The notes: generated by a model from the letters alone, not told the origin. Positions 42,524-51,511 are shown, numbered from the stretch's first letter. The stretch is 64,000 bases of DNA from Citrobacter tructae (GCF_004684345.1 NZ_CP038469.1:682001-746000); one strand, 5' to 3'. A program made the numbers and translations.

Positions 42524-43336
42524 ATGAAAAAAACACTGACATTACTCGCCGCAGCGACCTTAAGCGCCCTGAGCTTTTCCTCCTGGGCTGATACGTTGAC
42601 TGTTGGTGCGTCCAATGTGCCGCACGCTGAAATTCTCGAACAGGCGAAACCGATTCTGGCGAAGCAGGGGATCGAGTTGGAGATCAAACCATTCCAGGAC
42701 TACATTCTGCCCAACACCGCGCTGGCGGGGCGTGAGATTGACGCCAACTACTTCCAGCATATTCCGTACCTGAACAGCGTGCTGAAAGATCATGCGGGTG
42801 ACAAAACCTATGATTTCGTCAGCGCCGGGGCGATTCATATTGAGCCGATTGGTATCTATTCAAAAAAGGTGAAATCGCTGAAGGACTTGCCGGAGGGCGG
42901 AAAGGTCATCATGCGTGACGCGGTTTCAGAAGAGGGGCGCATTTTGTCAATTTTCGAAAAAGAGGGTGTGATTAAGCTCAAGCCTGGCGTTGATAAAGTC
43001 ACCGCGCGTATCAGCGACATCGTGGATAACCCGAAGAAGCTGAAGTTCCTGCCTAACGTTGAAGCGGCGCTGTTGCCGCAGATGTATAACAACGATGAAG
43101 GCGATGCGGTGGTGATTAACGCCAACTACGCCATTGATGCCGGGCTGGATCCGGTGAAAGATCCGATTGCTGTTGAAAGTGGTGAAAACAACCCGTATGC
43201 CAACATCATTACCGTGCATCGCGGCGATGAGAAGAAAAAGGATATTGTGGCGCTGGTTGATGCGTTGCACTCAAAAGAAATCCAGGACTGGATCCGCACC
43301 AAGTATAAAGGCGCGGTGATCCCGGTAAATAACTGA
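42524..43336 (+). CDS. MetQ/NlpA-family periplasmic binding protein, non-lipidated
   Basis: A 270-residue binding protein of the NlpA/MetQ family. The body carries VGASNVPHAEILEQAKPIL, GREIDANYFQHIPYLN, and ALLPQMYNNDEGDAVVINANYAIDAGLDP, all characteristic of MetQ. The signal peptide MKKTLTLLAAATLSALSFSSWA-DTLTV ends in a standard signal peptidase I site and has no lipobox cysteine, unlike E. coli MetQ and NlpA. It should therefore be a free periplasmic protein. A strong bidirectional hairpin follows. Confidence 0.9.
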   Translation: MKKTLTLLAAATLSALSFSSWADTLTVGASNVPHAEILEQAKPILAKQGIELEIKPFQDYILPNTALAGREIDANYFQHIPYLNSVLKDHAGDKTYDFVSAGAIHIEPIGIYSKKVKSLKDLPEGGKVIMRDAVSEEGRILSIFEKEGVIKLKPGVDKVTARISDIVDNPKKLKFLPNVEAALLPQMYNNDEGDAVVINANYAIDAGLDPVKDPIAVESGENNPYANIITVHRGDEKKKDIVALVDALHSKEIQDWIRTKYKGAVIPVNN

Positions 43337-43344
43337 TAATCAAG

Positions 43345-43376
43345 GTGCCGGGTAAGGTGAAGCTGTTACCCGGCAC
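43345..43376. terminator. Bidirectional hairpin between the MetQ-like gene and ttrA
   Basis: A perfect 11-bp stem (GTGCCGGGTAA and complement) with a 10-base loop, between two converging genes. It lacks a long T-run but its position and strength suggest a shared terminator. Confidence 0.75.
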
Positions 43377-43381
43377 AAGGG

Positions 43382-46300
43382 TTAGACTCGTTCAATTTTC
43401 GCCGGAAGCCCCTGGCGCACAGATGCGCCCGACACCCAGTCCAGCCAGGTATTGGCTACCAGACGTGTTGGGTCGGCAAAACCCAGATCGTTAATATTAA
43501 TTCCCGATTTTATCTTTTCATCAAACGGCATCGGCTCCCCGTCGAGCGTGTGCTGTGCCGCACCCATTTCTTTATGTCCGTAGCCATGTTCAATCGCAAT
43601 GACGCCCGGCATTACGCCGTTAAGCAGGCTGACCTGCGCTTGGGCTTGTCCACCCGGCGTAATGATGCGTATCGTATCGCCGTGGGACACGCCATAACGC
43701 TCGCCGTCCTGCGGATTGAGCGCCACCAGGTTCACCGGTTTGAGATGGTGTAAACGCGGGATCACCGCTGATGCGCTGGACATGGTATTGGACTTAAAGG
43801 AGATCATCTTCAGCGGCCACTCCTGTAGCGGGAATAATTCGTCCACAGAGCGCCCGTCAGAGAGGCGTGAAGGATACCAGGCCGGACAGCCGCTGTAGCG
43901 TTCGCCGGTAATCGCATGGCGGTGCGCGGCGACGTCCGCGTTCCAGATTTGTAGCGGTTTCTCCCACGCATTACCGACTCGGTTATCGAGCCGCCCGCTG
44001 TTGTCCGGCGCAAAGCGACCTCCGCGCGAGAAAACGAACGCCACGCGACGGATTTCGTCGGCTTTCAGCGTTTGAGTGATGACTGGCAGGATCCGTGTCA
44101 TACCGGTCAGCGAGATATCTTCCGGTGCGGCTTCGGCAACCGGTGCTTTACCCATAAACGCAATGTTAGCGGCGATCCTAAGGTAGTAATCTTCTGCGCG
44201 GTTCAGCGGATAGTGATTACCTTGCGGGTCGGTTATGGCGTTGTCGCCAAAGCCCGGCAGTCCGATGCGTTTTGCCACTGCGATGCAGAACGACTCCATG
44301 GATACCGGTTGACCGTCGGCGGTCCTGCTGGTGGCGGGCGCAACGACAGGCCAGCGAGCGGTAGTGGCTTTGCTGGCGACGCCTGCCCACGGTGCGCTGA
44401 ACCCCCAGCTTTCGAAGTTATGGGTATCCGGAACAATATAATCCGCCAGTGCAGTGGTTTCGTTCATAAAAGCGTCAATGGCGATAAACAGTGGGAGACG
44501 CGCCGGATCCTTGAGCTTTTCTTCCGCCACGCCGCGCAACCCTGCAATTCCGTAGAACGGGTTGGTCATGTTGGAGATCCAGGCTTTTAACGGGTAAGGG
44601 TAGCCTTCGAGCGCTGAGACGAGGAGTTCGGTCAGTTGCCCTGCGACAAACGGATACCACGGGGCTTTTGCCGGGAAGGGCGATTGTCCGGCGGCCACTT
44701 TATTACGGTACTCTTCAGAGGATTCATAGGCGGTTTTGCTGCGCGCGATGCTTAAGCCTTTAGGTTTCACCTTTCCGGCGAAGCTGTCCATATTGTAGCG
44801 CGGCCCATCGGTGGCACCGTTGAACTTACCGCCGCCAACAAACACGCCGCCTTCAAGACTAAGGTTGCCAATCAGCGCATTCAGCATCATCACAGCCCAG
44901 GCGTTGTAAAATCCATTGCCCGCCATCATCCCGCCGTGGGTGATTACCGCAGCTTTACGTCCGTGGCGGGTGAATGCGTCCGCCAGTGCGCCTATTTTGG
45001 CCTCCGACACGCCGCACTGCTGACTATATTGCGCCAGCGAAAGCTTTTCGGAGGACTCTTTCAGACGCTGGAATCCGCTTTTGACCGTCACGGTTTGCCC
45101 GTCAGCCAGCGTCACTTCGCGTGTCACCAACAGTTGTGCGCGTTGACAGTTGCTGGCAGCCACCATTTCGCCAGCCTCGTTAATGACCAGTGGTTCACTG
45201 GCCGCGCCGGTGTTCAGATGTGCGAGCGTGAGATGCTGCCCGGCAAGCGTTGGGATCTCATCGGTAATCACCAGATGCGTGGCGTTGGTCCAGCTTTTTT
45301 CTCCGGCCTGCTGCATGGCCTGTACGCTTGGGATGGCAAGGTAATCGACGTTGTAACACTGCTTTTCGATTATCCAGCGGATCATCCCCATCGCCAGCGC
45401 GGAATCGCTTCCCGGGTTCACGGGTTGCCAGTGCCCACGATCGTCTGCCAGCACTGTGGTTAACGGCAGGGCGGGCGCGACGACGACATACTGGAAATCA
45501 TTACGCAAACGGGCGCTGGCGAGCTGGCGAGCCTGACGCTTAAACGGGTTACCTGACTGTGCCGGGGAGGTACCCATGAACAACGCAAACTCAACGTTGT
45601 CCCAGTCCGGTTTAACGTGGGTGTTTTTATCCAGATCCCCCATTAATGCACCGGAGCCAGCTCGATATGCCAGCCCACAATACGCGCCGTGCGCGCCGAA
45701 GTTTTTACTGCCGAAACTGTTCAACGCGAAGCGGCGTATAAACGTATCGCGTCCCTCGTCGCTGGTATTGGTGACCAGTAACTGATTGGATTTCGGGCCA
45801 AAGCCGGGATGTTTGGCATCTATCGGGGTCGTGGGAGCGTGGATGGCCCGCAGGCCGTCAACGTGACCCTCGCCAAACAGATCACCACCTTCCACCACCT
45901 CTTTGATCAGTTGCTCAAAGCTGATGCGCTGCCATTTTCCTTCGCCACGCTTACCGACACGCTTCATCGGTTCCAGAATACGCAGCGGACTGTACAGGCC
46001 TTCGAGCAGAGTTGCGCCCCTGGCGCAGGCGGTGGAACGCGCATCAAGACCGCTTTCGCCCGCCAGTTGTTCCATTGCCGTGGCAAACGGAACAGCAGAG
46101 TCAATGTGATGTTCATGTGACAACGGATGATACGGGTTGCCCGCAATGCGTAGCACTTTGCCCTCTTTGCTGTCGACGCGTACCCGAACACCGCACTGGG
46201 TCCAGCAGCCGAAACACTGGGTCATGGAGATCACCTGCTGCGGGTTCTGCTGCCAGCGCGGCTGGGCGTTGGCTTCGGGGATCAACGCATTACCGAAGAT

Positions 46301-46447
46301 GCGATCGCGGGTGATTTTTCCTGAGGAGCCATCCAGTAAACCGTCAATCGCGCGCTTTGCAACATCTCGATAACTCAGGCCAAAGGTCACCATCCCGCCA
46401 ACGGCGAGACCGACTTTCAGCCACTGACGACGGGTTAAATTAGCCAT
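43382..46447 (-). CDS. ttrA: Tetrathionate reductase catalytic subunit TtrA
   Basis: A 1021-residue molybdopterin-guanine-dinucleotide enzyme reducing tetrathionate to thiosulphate in the periplasm. It has a Tat signal (LTRRQWLKVGLAVGG). An N-terminal [4Fe-4S] site follows (CFGCWTQCGVRV with CARG about 60 residues on), then the Mo-bisMGD domains (FMGTSPAQSGNPFKRQ, THGGMMAGNGFYNAWAVMMLNALIGN, DYIVPDTHNFESWGF) and a C-terminal dinucleotide-binding barrel. It is the last gene of ttrBCA and overlaps ttrC by eight bases. Close to Salmonella TtrA in length and sequence. Confidence 0.96.
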   Translation of the reverse strand: MANLTRRQWLKVGLAVGGMVTFGLSYRDVAKRAIDGLLDGSSGKITRDRIFGNALIPEANAQPRWQQNPQQVISMTQCFGCWTQCGVRVRVDSKEGKVLRIAGNPYHPLSHEHHIDSAVPFATAMEQLAGESGLDARSTACARGATLLEGLYSPLRILEPMKRVGKRGEGKWQRISFEQLIKEVVEGGDLFGEGHVDGLRAIHAPTTPIDAKHPGFGPKSNQLLVTNTSDEGRDTFIRRFALNSFGSKNFGAHGAYCGLAYRAGSGALMGDLDKNTHVKPDWDNVEFALFMGTSPAQSGNPFKRQARQLASARLRNDFQYVVVAPALPLTTVLADDRGHWQPVNPGSDSALAMGMIRWIIEKQCYNVDYLAIPSVQAMQQAGEKSWTNATHLVITDEIPTLAGQHLTLAHLNTGAASEPLVINEAGEMVAASNCQRAQLLVTREVTLADGQTVTVKSGFQRLKESSEKLSLAQYSQQCGVSEAKIGALADAFTRHGRKAAVITHGGMMAGNGFYNAWAVMMLNALIGNLSLEGGVFVGGGKFNGATDGPRYNMDSFAGKVKPKGLSIARSKTAYESSEEYRNKVAAGQSPFPAKAPWYPFVAGQLTELLVSALEGYPYPLKAWISNMTNPFYGIAGLRGVAEEKLKDPARLPLFIAIDAFMNETTALADYIVPDTHNFESWGFSAPWAGVASKATTARWPVVAPATSRTADGQPVSMESFCIAVAKRIGLPGFGDNAITDPQGNHYPLNRAEDYYLRIAANIAFMGKAPVAEAAPEDISLTGMTRILPVITQTLKADEIRRVAFVFSRGGRFAPDNSGRLDNRVGNAWEKPLQIWNADVAAHRHAITGERYSGCPAWYPSRLSDGRSVDELFPLQEWPLKMISFKSNTMSSASAVIPRLHHLKPVNLVALNPQDGERYGVSHGDTIRIITPGGQAQAQVSLLNGVMPGVIAIEHGYGHKEMGAAQHTLDGEPMPFDEKIKSGININDLGFADPTRLVANTWLDWVSGASVRQGLPAKIERV

Positions 46448-47462
46448 GTTGTATTCTCCTTGCGATGGCGTTCAGGGCTTCACGAACAATAATGATTAGC
46501 GCAATCCACAGGCCAAAGGTGCCCACAATGGCTAGCCAGCCATCGGTGCCGCCGGGCAGGGTGTAAGGGTTAAATTGCGCGTTAAATTTCGGGAGGGTCT
46601 GCACCTGAATTAGTATCGTCCAGCGCATCAGCCAGCACAGCGCCATGGCGCTGAAGGCCAGCGTAATACGCAGCGGTAATGACGATGGGTGACGTATTGC
46701 CCACCCGCAAAGGCCCAGAGAGATAACCCACAGCACCACCCAACCGGTGGCGTAGTGCCGTGCAGAAGCGGCGACATCCAGCCATTGGCGGATAGCTGAG
46801 CCAGAAAGCGTATCGCCGCTTACCCACACCGCCATCACGATTGCCAATAGGATCAACGTTGTAATCTGCCCCCACGCCAGTTTGCGTGGCAGTGTGCTTT
46901 CGCTGTTTACGCTGGCGATAAGCAGGGCGAAGAAGGTTTGCAGCGCGCTGAGGAACATCGCCAGCGGGAAGGCGTAGCTGAACCAGATGGGGCGCGCCTG
47001 TACCACTGAGACTTCGCGACTGGTATACACCAGTAGTCCGATGGCTGAGAGCGCGCTGCCCACGGCTAACCATTTAGTGACGCTGTAACTTTTTTGCGTA
47101 AAATGTTTGATCTGCTGAGCCAGGAACCACAGCCCAAGAAACCCGGTGAACAGCGGTAAAAACAGTGCGCCCCACGGCATCCATGACCACGGTGTCGGAT
47201 ATGCGTAAAAATGCCAGACACGTGCGGTCTGGTGCAGGTCCGCCGTCAGTGCCAGCGGAGCGGTAATGGCACAGGTCAGGGCGATCAGCAGCGTCAGGTT
47301 TTCTAGCTGCGGTTGCGTGTTTTTACGCCAGTGCAGTACGCAGGCGAACAGCGCCGCGCAGGCGGCAATGCCGATGAAAAAGAAATACTGTACCGCCCAG
47401 GGCAGCCAGCTTACCTCCTGCGGATGGGCCAGCACCTCTTCGATAATCAATGAATGGGTCAT
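46440..47462 (-). CDS. ttrC: Tetrathionate reductase membrane subunit TtrC
   Basis: A 340-residue NrfD/PsrC-family quinol oxidase with about nine membrane helices. It takes electrons from menaquinol and passes them to TtrB. Hydrophobic segments start at FFFIGIAACAALFACVLHW and continue to LAIVGTFGLWIALIIIVREAL. It begins one base after the ttrB stop and overlaps ttrA. Its identity rests on family features and the ttr order. Confidence 0.95.
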   Translation of the reverse strand: MTHSLIIEEVLAHPQEVSWLPWAVQYFFFIGIAACAALFACVLHWRKNTQPQLENLTLLIALTCAITAPLALTADLHQTARVWHFYAYPTPWSWMPWGALFLPLFTGFLGLWFLAQQIKHFTQKSYSVTKWLAVGSALSAIGLLVYTSREVSVVQARPIWFSYAFPLAMFLSALQTFFALLIASVNSESTLPRKLAWGQITTLILLAIVMAVWVSGDTLSGSAIRQWLDVAASARHYATGWVVLWVISLGLCGWAIRHPSSLPLRITLAFSAMALCWLMRWTILIQVQTLPKFNAQFNPYTLPGGTDGWLAIVGTFGLWIALIIIVREALNAIARRIQHG

Positions 47463-48197
47463 TTAAACCTCCTGCCACAGAGCGGGTTGAGCACGTCCCA
47501 TCAGCGGGGTGACAAAGGCGTCATCCAGCCCCAGATAGAACACATGAGGTGAGGTGCCGCTTTCCGGTTTCAGGACTTTGATGGCGTCATGATGATCGTG
47601 CAGCATCTGCGAAATCCGACTGTGTGGATCTTTTAAATCGCCAATGATGCGCGCGCCGCCAACGCAGGACTCCACGCAGGCAGGAAGTAGCCCGGCTTCC
47701 AGTCGGTGCACGCAGAATGTGCATTTATCGGCGGTCTGTGTTTCATGGTTAATAAACCGTGCATCGTACGGACAGGCTTGCACGCAGTAGGCGCAGCCCA
47801 CGCAGCGCGTATTGTCGACCACGACAATGCCATCTTCACGCTGGAAGGTGGCCTGCACCGGACATACGGGGACACAGGGCGGGTTATCGCAATGGTTGCA
47901 CAGGCGCGGTAGCAGAACGTTGGTGACGCTTTGCTGGCCCTTAAGCTGTACCTGATATTGGTTGACGTTGGTACGAAACGCTCCCTGAGGAGTCTGGTTT
48001 TCAATGGCGCAGCTGACGGTACAGGCCTGACAGCCGATACACCGTCTCAGATCAATCAGCATGCCATAGCGATGCTGACGCGAACCTTCATGGCGTTCGG
48101 GCGAGTAGGGAAATTGGGCCTGAGCCAGGGGAACTAGGGATGCGCCCGCGGTCAGAACGCCCAGTTGCTGGAGAAACTGCCGTTTACTACTGTCCAT
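47463..48197 (-). CDS. ttrB: Tetrathionate reductase Fe-S subunit TtrB
   Basis: A 244-residue ferredoxin-like subunit with four cluster motifs (CIGCQACTVSC, CNHCDNPPCVPVCP, CVGCAYCVQACP and a CTFC...CVESC pair), linking TtrC to TtrA. The signal peptide MDSSKRQFLQQLGVLTAG has Lys-Arg in place of the Tat twin arginine, a natural variant known from Salmonella TtrB. ATG at 48197 follows GGGAGAAAAT; an extension to 48230 is rejected because it would break the signal peptide. Confidence 0.96.
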   Translation of the reverse strand: MDSSKRQFLQQLGVLTAGASLVPLAQAQFPYSPERHEGSRQHRYGMLIDLRRCIGCQACTVSCAIENQTPQGAFRTNVNQYQVQLKGQQSVTNVLLPRLCNHCDNPPCVPVCPVQATFQREDGIVVVDNTRCVGCAYCVQACPYDARFINHETQTADKCTFCVHRLEAGLLPACVESCVGGARIIGDLKDPHSRISQMLHDHHDAIKVLKPESGTSPHVFYLGLDDAFVTPLMGRAQPALWQEV

Positions 48198-48312
48198 ATT
48201 TTCTCCCGTCACGATGCAACAACGAAACATTGGTCACGCCGTTGGTTTGCGTGTGATGAATAAAGAATCTTGATGATTTACAGTGTAAAAATCGTGGCGG
48301 GGGCAGCTCTAT

Positions 48313-48326
48313 TGTGGTTAACCACA
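48313..48326. promoter_or_regulatory. Perfect palindrome in the ttrB-ttrS spacer
   Basis: TGTGGTTAACCACA is a perfect 14-bp palindrome, 116 bases before ttrB and 51 before ttrS. It is a candidate operator for the response regulator TtrR or part of the ttrB promoter; the link is inferred. Confidence 0.5.
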
Positions 48327-48335
48327 TACCCGGCT

Positions 48336-48356
48336 TGTTGTTGATCTAAAACAACA
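48336..48356. promoter_or_regulatory. Inverted repeat with embedded FNR-like site, ttrB-ttrS spacer
   Basis: TGTTGTT-N7-AACAACA is a perfect 7-bp inverted repeat. Inside it, TTGATCTAAAACAA (48341-48354) matches the FNR consensus TTGAT-N4-ATCAA at nine of ten positions. Salmonella ttrBCA needs FNR and TtrSR, so this is a good candidate for anaerobic control. Confidence 0.6.
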
Positions 48357-48376
48357 TAAATAACAGGGATAATTGC

Positions 48377-50158
48377 GTGGGATGTAAAGTAGTAAGATGC
48401 CTGACGGTGCTGGCATCGTTGTGGATGATGAGCACAACGGCCTGGTCGCAAACCTGGAACATTGGCGTTTTGGCCATGCGTGGGGAGGTCTCGACACGCA
48501 GCCACTGGCAGCCGTTGGAAACACTGCTGAATCAGCAAATCTCCGGTGAGCAGTTTCATATTCAACCGCTGGATCTGCACCAGATGCAGGATGCCGTGAA
48601 CCGGGGAACGGTGCAGTTTGTGGTGACCAATCCCGCGCAATTTGTGCAGTTAAACAATCGTGCTGCGCTACGCTGGCTGGCATCTTTACGCTCCACCCGG
48701 GGCGGCAAAGCGACCAGCAATGTGATTGGCAGTACGATCCTGGTCAGGCGTGATAGCGGAATTACGTCTGCACACGATCTGATCGGTAAAACGGTGGGGG
48801 CGATCGATGCCCAGGCATTTGGCGGTTATTTGCTGGGTTATAAAGCACTCAGCGATGCGGGGTTACGCCCCGAGCGCGATCTGCGCCTGAGATTTACTGG
48901 CTTTCCCGCCGATGCATTAGTGTATTTATTACGTGAGAAAGCCGTTCAGGCAGTGATTGTGCCGGCGTGTCTGCTGGAAAAAATGGATGAAGAAGGGCTC
49001 ATCCATAAAGCAGATTTTATGGCGGTACTCAACCACCCAACGTCGATTCCCTGCCTGACCAGCACGCCGCTCTATCCTGACTGGTCCTTCGCTGCGCTGC
49101 CCTCGGTTAGCGATGAACTTGCCGATCGCGTCACCCGGGTCCTGTTTAACGCACCGCAAAACGCACCTTTCCGCTGGGGGGCTCCCGCCTCGACTCGCGA
49201 GGTAGAAACGTTGCTACGCGACGTTCGCCAACATCCGCAGCAGCGTCAACTGTGGCTGGATATCAAAAGCTGGTTTATCCAGCATCAGTTGGCAATGGGG
49301 GCCGCCGCGGTGGTTCTGCTTTTGCTCATGCTCAACTACATCTGGGTGATGCTGTTGGTACGTCGTCGCGGCAGGCTGCTGGAGCGTAACAGTGTGTTGT
49401 TGCGTAAACAGGAGCAGGCGCTGGAAACCGCGCGCCAAATGAGTGTCCTCGGTGAGATGACGTCCGGGTTTGCCCATGAACTCAATCAGCCGCTCTCGGC
49501 TATTCGTCACTATGCGCAAGGCTGTCTGATTCGCCTGCGCGGCCAGGATCAACAGCATCCGCTGTTACCCGCGCTTGAACAGATTGACGCCCAGGCGCAG
49601 CGCGGGGCCGATACGCTGCGCAATCTGCGTTTGTGGGTCAGTCAGGCACAGGGCAATCCGGTGATGATGGATGACTGGCAGGCGATCAACGTACGTGATG
49701 CTGTCCACCACGTCTGGCAATTATTACGCATGACGCAGCAATTTCCTGACGTCACGCTGCAAACCACGATCAGCAGCAGCTTAACGCTAACGCTGCCCAC
49801 CGTTCTGCTGGAGCAGGTACTGGCGAATCTGGTGCTGAACGCCGCCCAGGCGGGGGCCAGCACGGTATGGTTCACGGCGCAATGTGATGATACTGGCGTC
49901 AATATCGTGGTACAGGATAATGCCGGAGGTATTGATGAAACCCAGATTTATCAGGCCTTTCAACCCTTTATGACCACCCGCAAAGAAGGGATGGGACTGG
50001 GGCTGGTCATTTGTCAGCGCCTGGTTCGCTACGCCGGTGGGGAGATTAGCATCAACAATCAGTTGGCCCCGGATGGTCGGGCGGGCGTCGCGGTACGATT
50101 ACATTTTAAGCCGACATCGAAAGGAGACCGTTGTGGCGATCATTCATCTGCTGGATGA
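48377..50158 (+). CDS. ttrS: Tetrathionate sensor histidine kinase TtrS
   Basis: A 593-residue membrane sensor. The signal/TM region is residues 5-24, then a periplasmic phosphonate-binding-like domain (about 27-295; FVVTNPAQFVQLN, IGKTVGAIDAQAFGGYL), a membrane helix (about 307-328), and a kinase core with FAHELNQPLSAIRHY (His367), a VLEQVLANLVLNAA N-box and DNAGGID and GMGLGLVI ATP loops. The GTG start at 48377 gives the length of Salmonella TtrS. It is divergent from ttrBCA and overlaps ttrR. Confidence 0.94.
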   Translation: MGCKVVRCLTVLASLWMMSTTAWSQTWNIGVLAMRGEVSTRSHWQPLETLLNQQISGEQFHIQPLDLHQMQDAVNRGTVQFVVTNPAQFVQLNNRAALRWLASLRSTRGGKATSNVIGSTILVRRDSGITSAHDLIGKTVGAIDAQAFGGYLLGYKALSDAGLRPERDLRLRFTGFPADALVYLLREKAVQAVIVPACLLEKMDEEGLIHKADFMAVLNHPTSIPCLTSTPLYPDWSFAALPSVSDELADRVTRVLFNAPQNAPFRWGAPASTREVETLLRDVRQHPQQRQLWLDIKSWFIQHQLAMGAAAVVLLLLMLNYIWVMLLVRRRGRLLERNSVLLRKQEQALETARQMSVLGEMTSGFAHELNQPLSAIRHYAQGCLIRLRGQDQQHPLLPALEQIDAQAQRGADTLRNLRLWVSQAQGNPVMMDDWQAINVRDAVHHVWQLLRMTQQFPDVTLQTTISSSLTLTLPTVLLEQVLANLVLNAAQAGASTVWFTAQCDDTGVNIVVQDNAGGIDETQIYQAFQPFMTTRKEGMGLGLVICQRLVRYAGGEISINNQLAPDGRAGVAVRLHFKPTSKGDRCGDHSSAG

Positions 50159-50717
50159 CGACGTTGCCGTCACCCAGGCCTGTGCATTTCTACTGGAAAG
50201 TTTGGGATACGAGGTCCGGTGCTGGGAGCAGGGGGAAACCTTCCTTGCCGAGGTCAATCTGCATCAGGTCGGGGTGTTATTGCTGGATATGCGTATGCCG
50301 GTGCTGGACGGACAAAGCGTACATGAGGAGATGCGACGACGCGGCAGCACGCTGGCGGTGGTATTTCTCACCGGACATGGCGATGTTCCGATGGCGGTAG
50401 AGCAAATGAAACGCGGGGCGGTCGATTTTCTGCAAAAGCCGGTTTCTGCCGGGCCGCTTCAGGCCGCGCTGGAGCGTGCGCGGCAGGCTTCCATTGTGGC
50501 ATTTTCGCGTCACGAGATTGTTGCCTGTTACCAACAGCTCACCCCAAAGGAACGCCAACTGGCAGGCCTGGTGGCACAAGGATTGATGAACCGGGAAATC
50601 GCAGACGCAATGAATATTGCGGTCCGTACCGTTGAGGTCCACCGGGCAAGAGTGATGGAAAAGATGCAGGCGGGGAGCCTGGCTGAGCTGGTTAACCGGC
50701 TTCAGCAGGTTCTGTAG
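50133..50717 (+). CDS. ttrR: Tetrathionate response regulator TtrR
   Basis: A 194-residue FixJ/NarL-type regulator. The receiver domain (about 1-120) has the acidic pocket LLDDD and phosphate acceptor Asp52 in LLLDMRMPVLDG, with Thr in FLTGHGD and Lys in FLQKPV. The C-terminal LuxR-type HTH is LTPKERQLAGLVAQGLMNREIADAM and VRTVEVHRARVMEKM. The GTG at 50133 follows AAGGAG and lies 26 bases inside ttrS. It is about a dozen residues shorter at the C-terminus than Salmonella TtrR. Confidence 0.94.
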   Translation: MAIIHLLDDDVAVTQACAFLLESLGYEVRCWEQGETFLAEVNLHQVGVLLLDMRMPVLDGQSVHEEMRRRGSTLAVVFLTGHGDVPMAVEQMKRGAVDFLQKPVSAGPLQAALERARQASIVAFSRHEIVACYQQLTPKERQLAGLVAQGLMNREIADAMNIAVRTVEVHRARVMEKMQAGSLAELVNRLQQVL

Positions 50718-50810
50718 ATTGATGACATTTATTTGATTTTCATTGATTTTTTGTCTAATAAGCCATACTGATATATGCTGTTGTTTTGAGTCAATGACGA
50801 GCAGGCAATT

Positions 50811-51020
50811 ATGGGCAATCAGACCAAAGACGACGAACTGTACCGCGAGATGTGCAGAGTCGTCGGTAAAGTAGTACTGGAAATGCGCGATCTGGGACAA
50901 GAACCTAAGCATATCGTCATTGCCGGTGTACTGAGAACCACCCTCGCAAATCAGCGTGTGCAACGCAGTGAGTTAGAAAAACAAGCCATGGAAACGGTGA
51001 TTAAAGCGCTAGCCGGTTAA
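50811..51020 (+). CDS. fumD: FumD (YdhZ)
   Basis: A 69-residue protein beginning MGNQTKDDELYREMCRVVGKV and nearly identical to E. coli YdhZ/FumD, for which low fumarase activity has been reported. It is mostly helical with a conserved IAGVLRTTLANQRV centre. The upstream ribosome site is GAGCAGG. A terminator separates it from the ydhY operon. Confidence 0.92.
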   Translation: MGNQTKDDELYREMCRVVGKVVLEMRDLGQEPKHIVIAGVLRTTLANQRVQRSELEKQAMETVIKALAG

Positions 51021-51026
51021 TCCCAA

Positions 51027-51060
51027 AAAGGGCGGTGGTGTGTTTCTGCCGCCCTTTAAT
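51027..51060 (+). terminator. fumD terminator
   Basis: A 9-bp stem (AAAGGGCGG/CCGCCCTTT) with a loop of about 13 bases, followed by AAT. It lies seven bases after the fumD stop. Confidence 0.85.
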
Positions 51061-51511
51061 TCTGCAACGGTATTTTATCAATATGGATAATTCAGCGGAG
51101 AAAATAAAATTCCACAGTAAAGTACATTTATCAATATGTAATTAATTATATAGCGGTTGATGTGTACGGTTATATTTGGAAGTACAATCACAAATATTTG
51201 CAATGTAGATGAAATTCTATTTTGACCTGTCTTAATGATAATAAATATCACTCCGCATTAATTATTCCTCTTCCAAATTTTAATTGATAACGATCAAGGT
51301 TATAGGCTGTAAATAACCACATTATTTATCCGCCTAACCCTAAAGGATTAGATTCATTCAGTTTAACCACCGTCATTTATACGATCCGGTTAGGGCAAAT
51401 AATCACGTGTTGTCGGCAACATTCATGGCCCGATTTGGCCTGCCCGGCGCGCAATAAAATACGCACTGGATGTGTTGCTGCTACAGCGTTTGCGAAGAGG
51501 ATGCGAAATAA
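51061..51511. promoter_or_regulatory. ydhY promoter and leader
   Basis: A 451-bp AT-rich spacer. It contains a perfect FNR box at 51284-51297, a -10 candidate near 51323-51330 (TATTTAT) and a leader of about 175 bases before ydhY. The E. coli operon is also under NarL/NarP repression; I could not place those heptamers with confidence. No gene seen. Confidence 0.7.
51284..51297. promoter_or_regulatory. FNR box of the ydhYVWXUT operon
   Basis: TTGATAACGATCAA is a perfect match to TTGAT-N4-ATCAA. It lies about 40-45 bases upstream of the start implied by the TATTTAT -10, a class II activator position. FNR activation of ydhYVWXUT is established in E. coli. Confidence 0.93.

Noticed and set aside
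48281..48294. FNR site TTGATGATTTACAG near ttrB
   Set aside because: Only the left half-site is good; the match at 48341-48354 is better.
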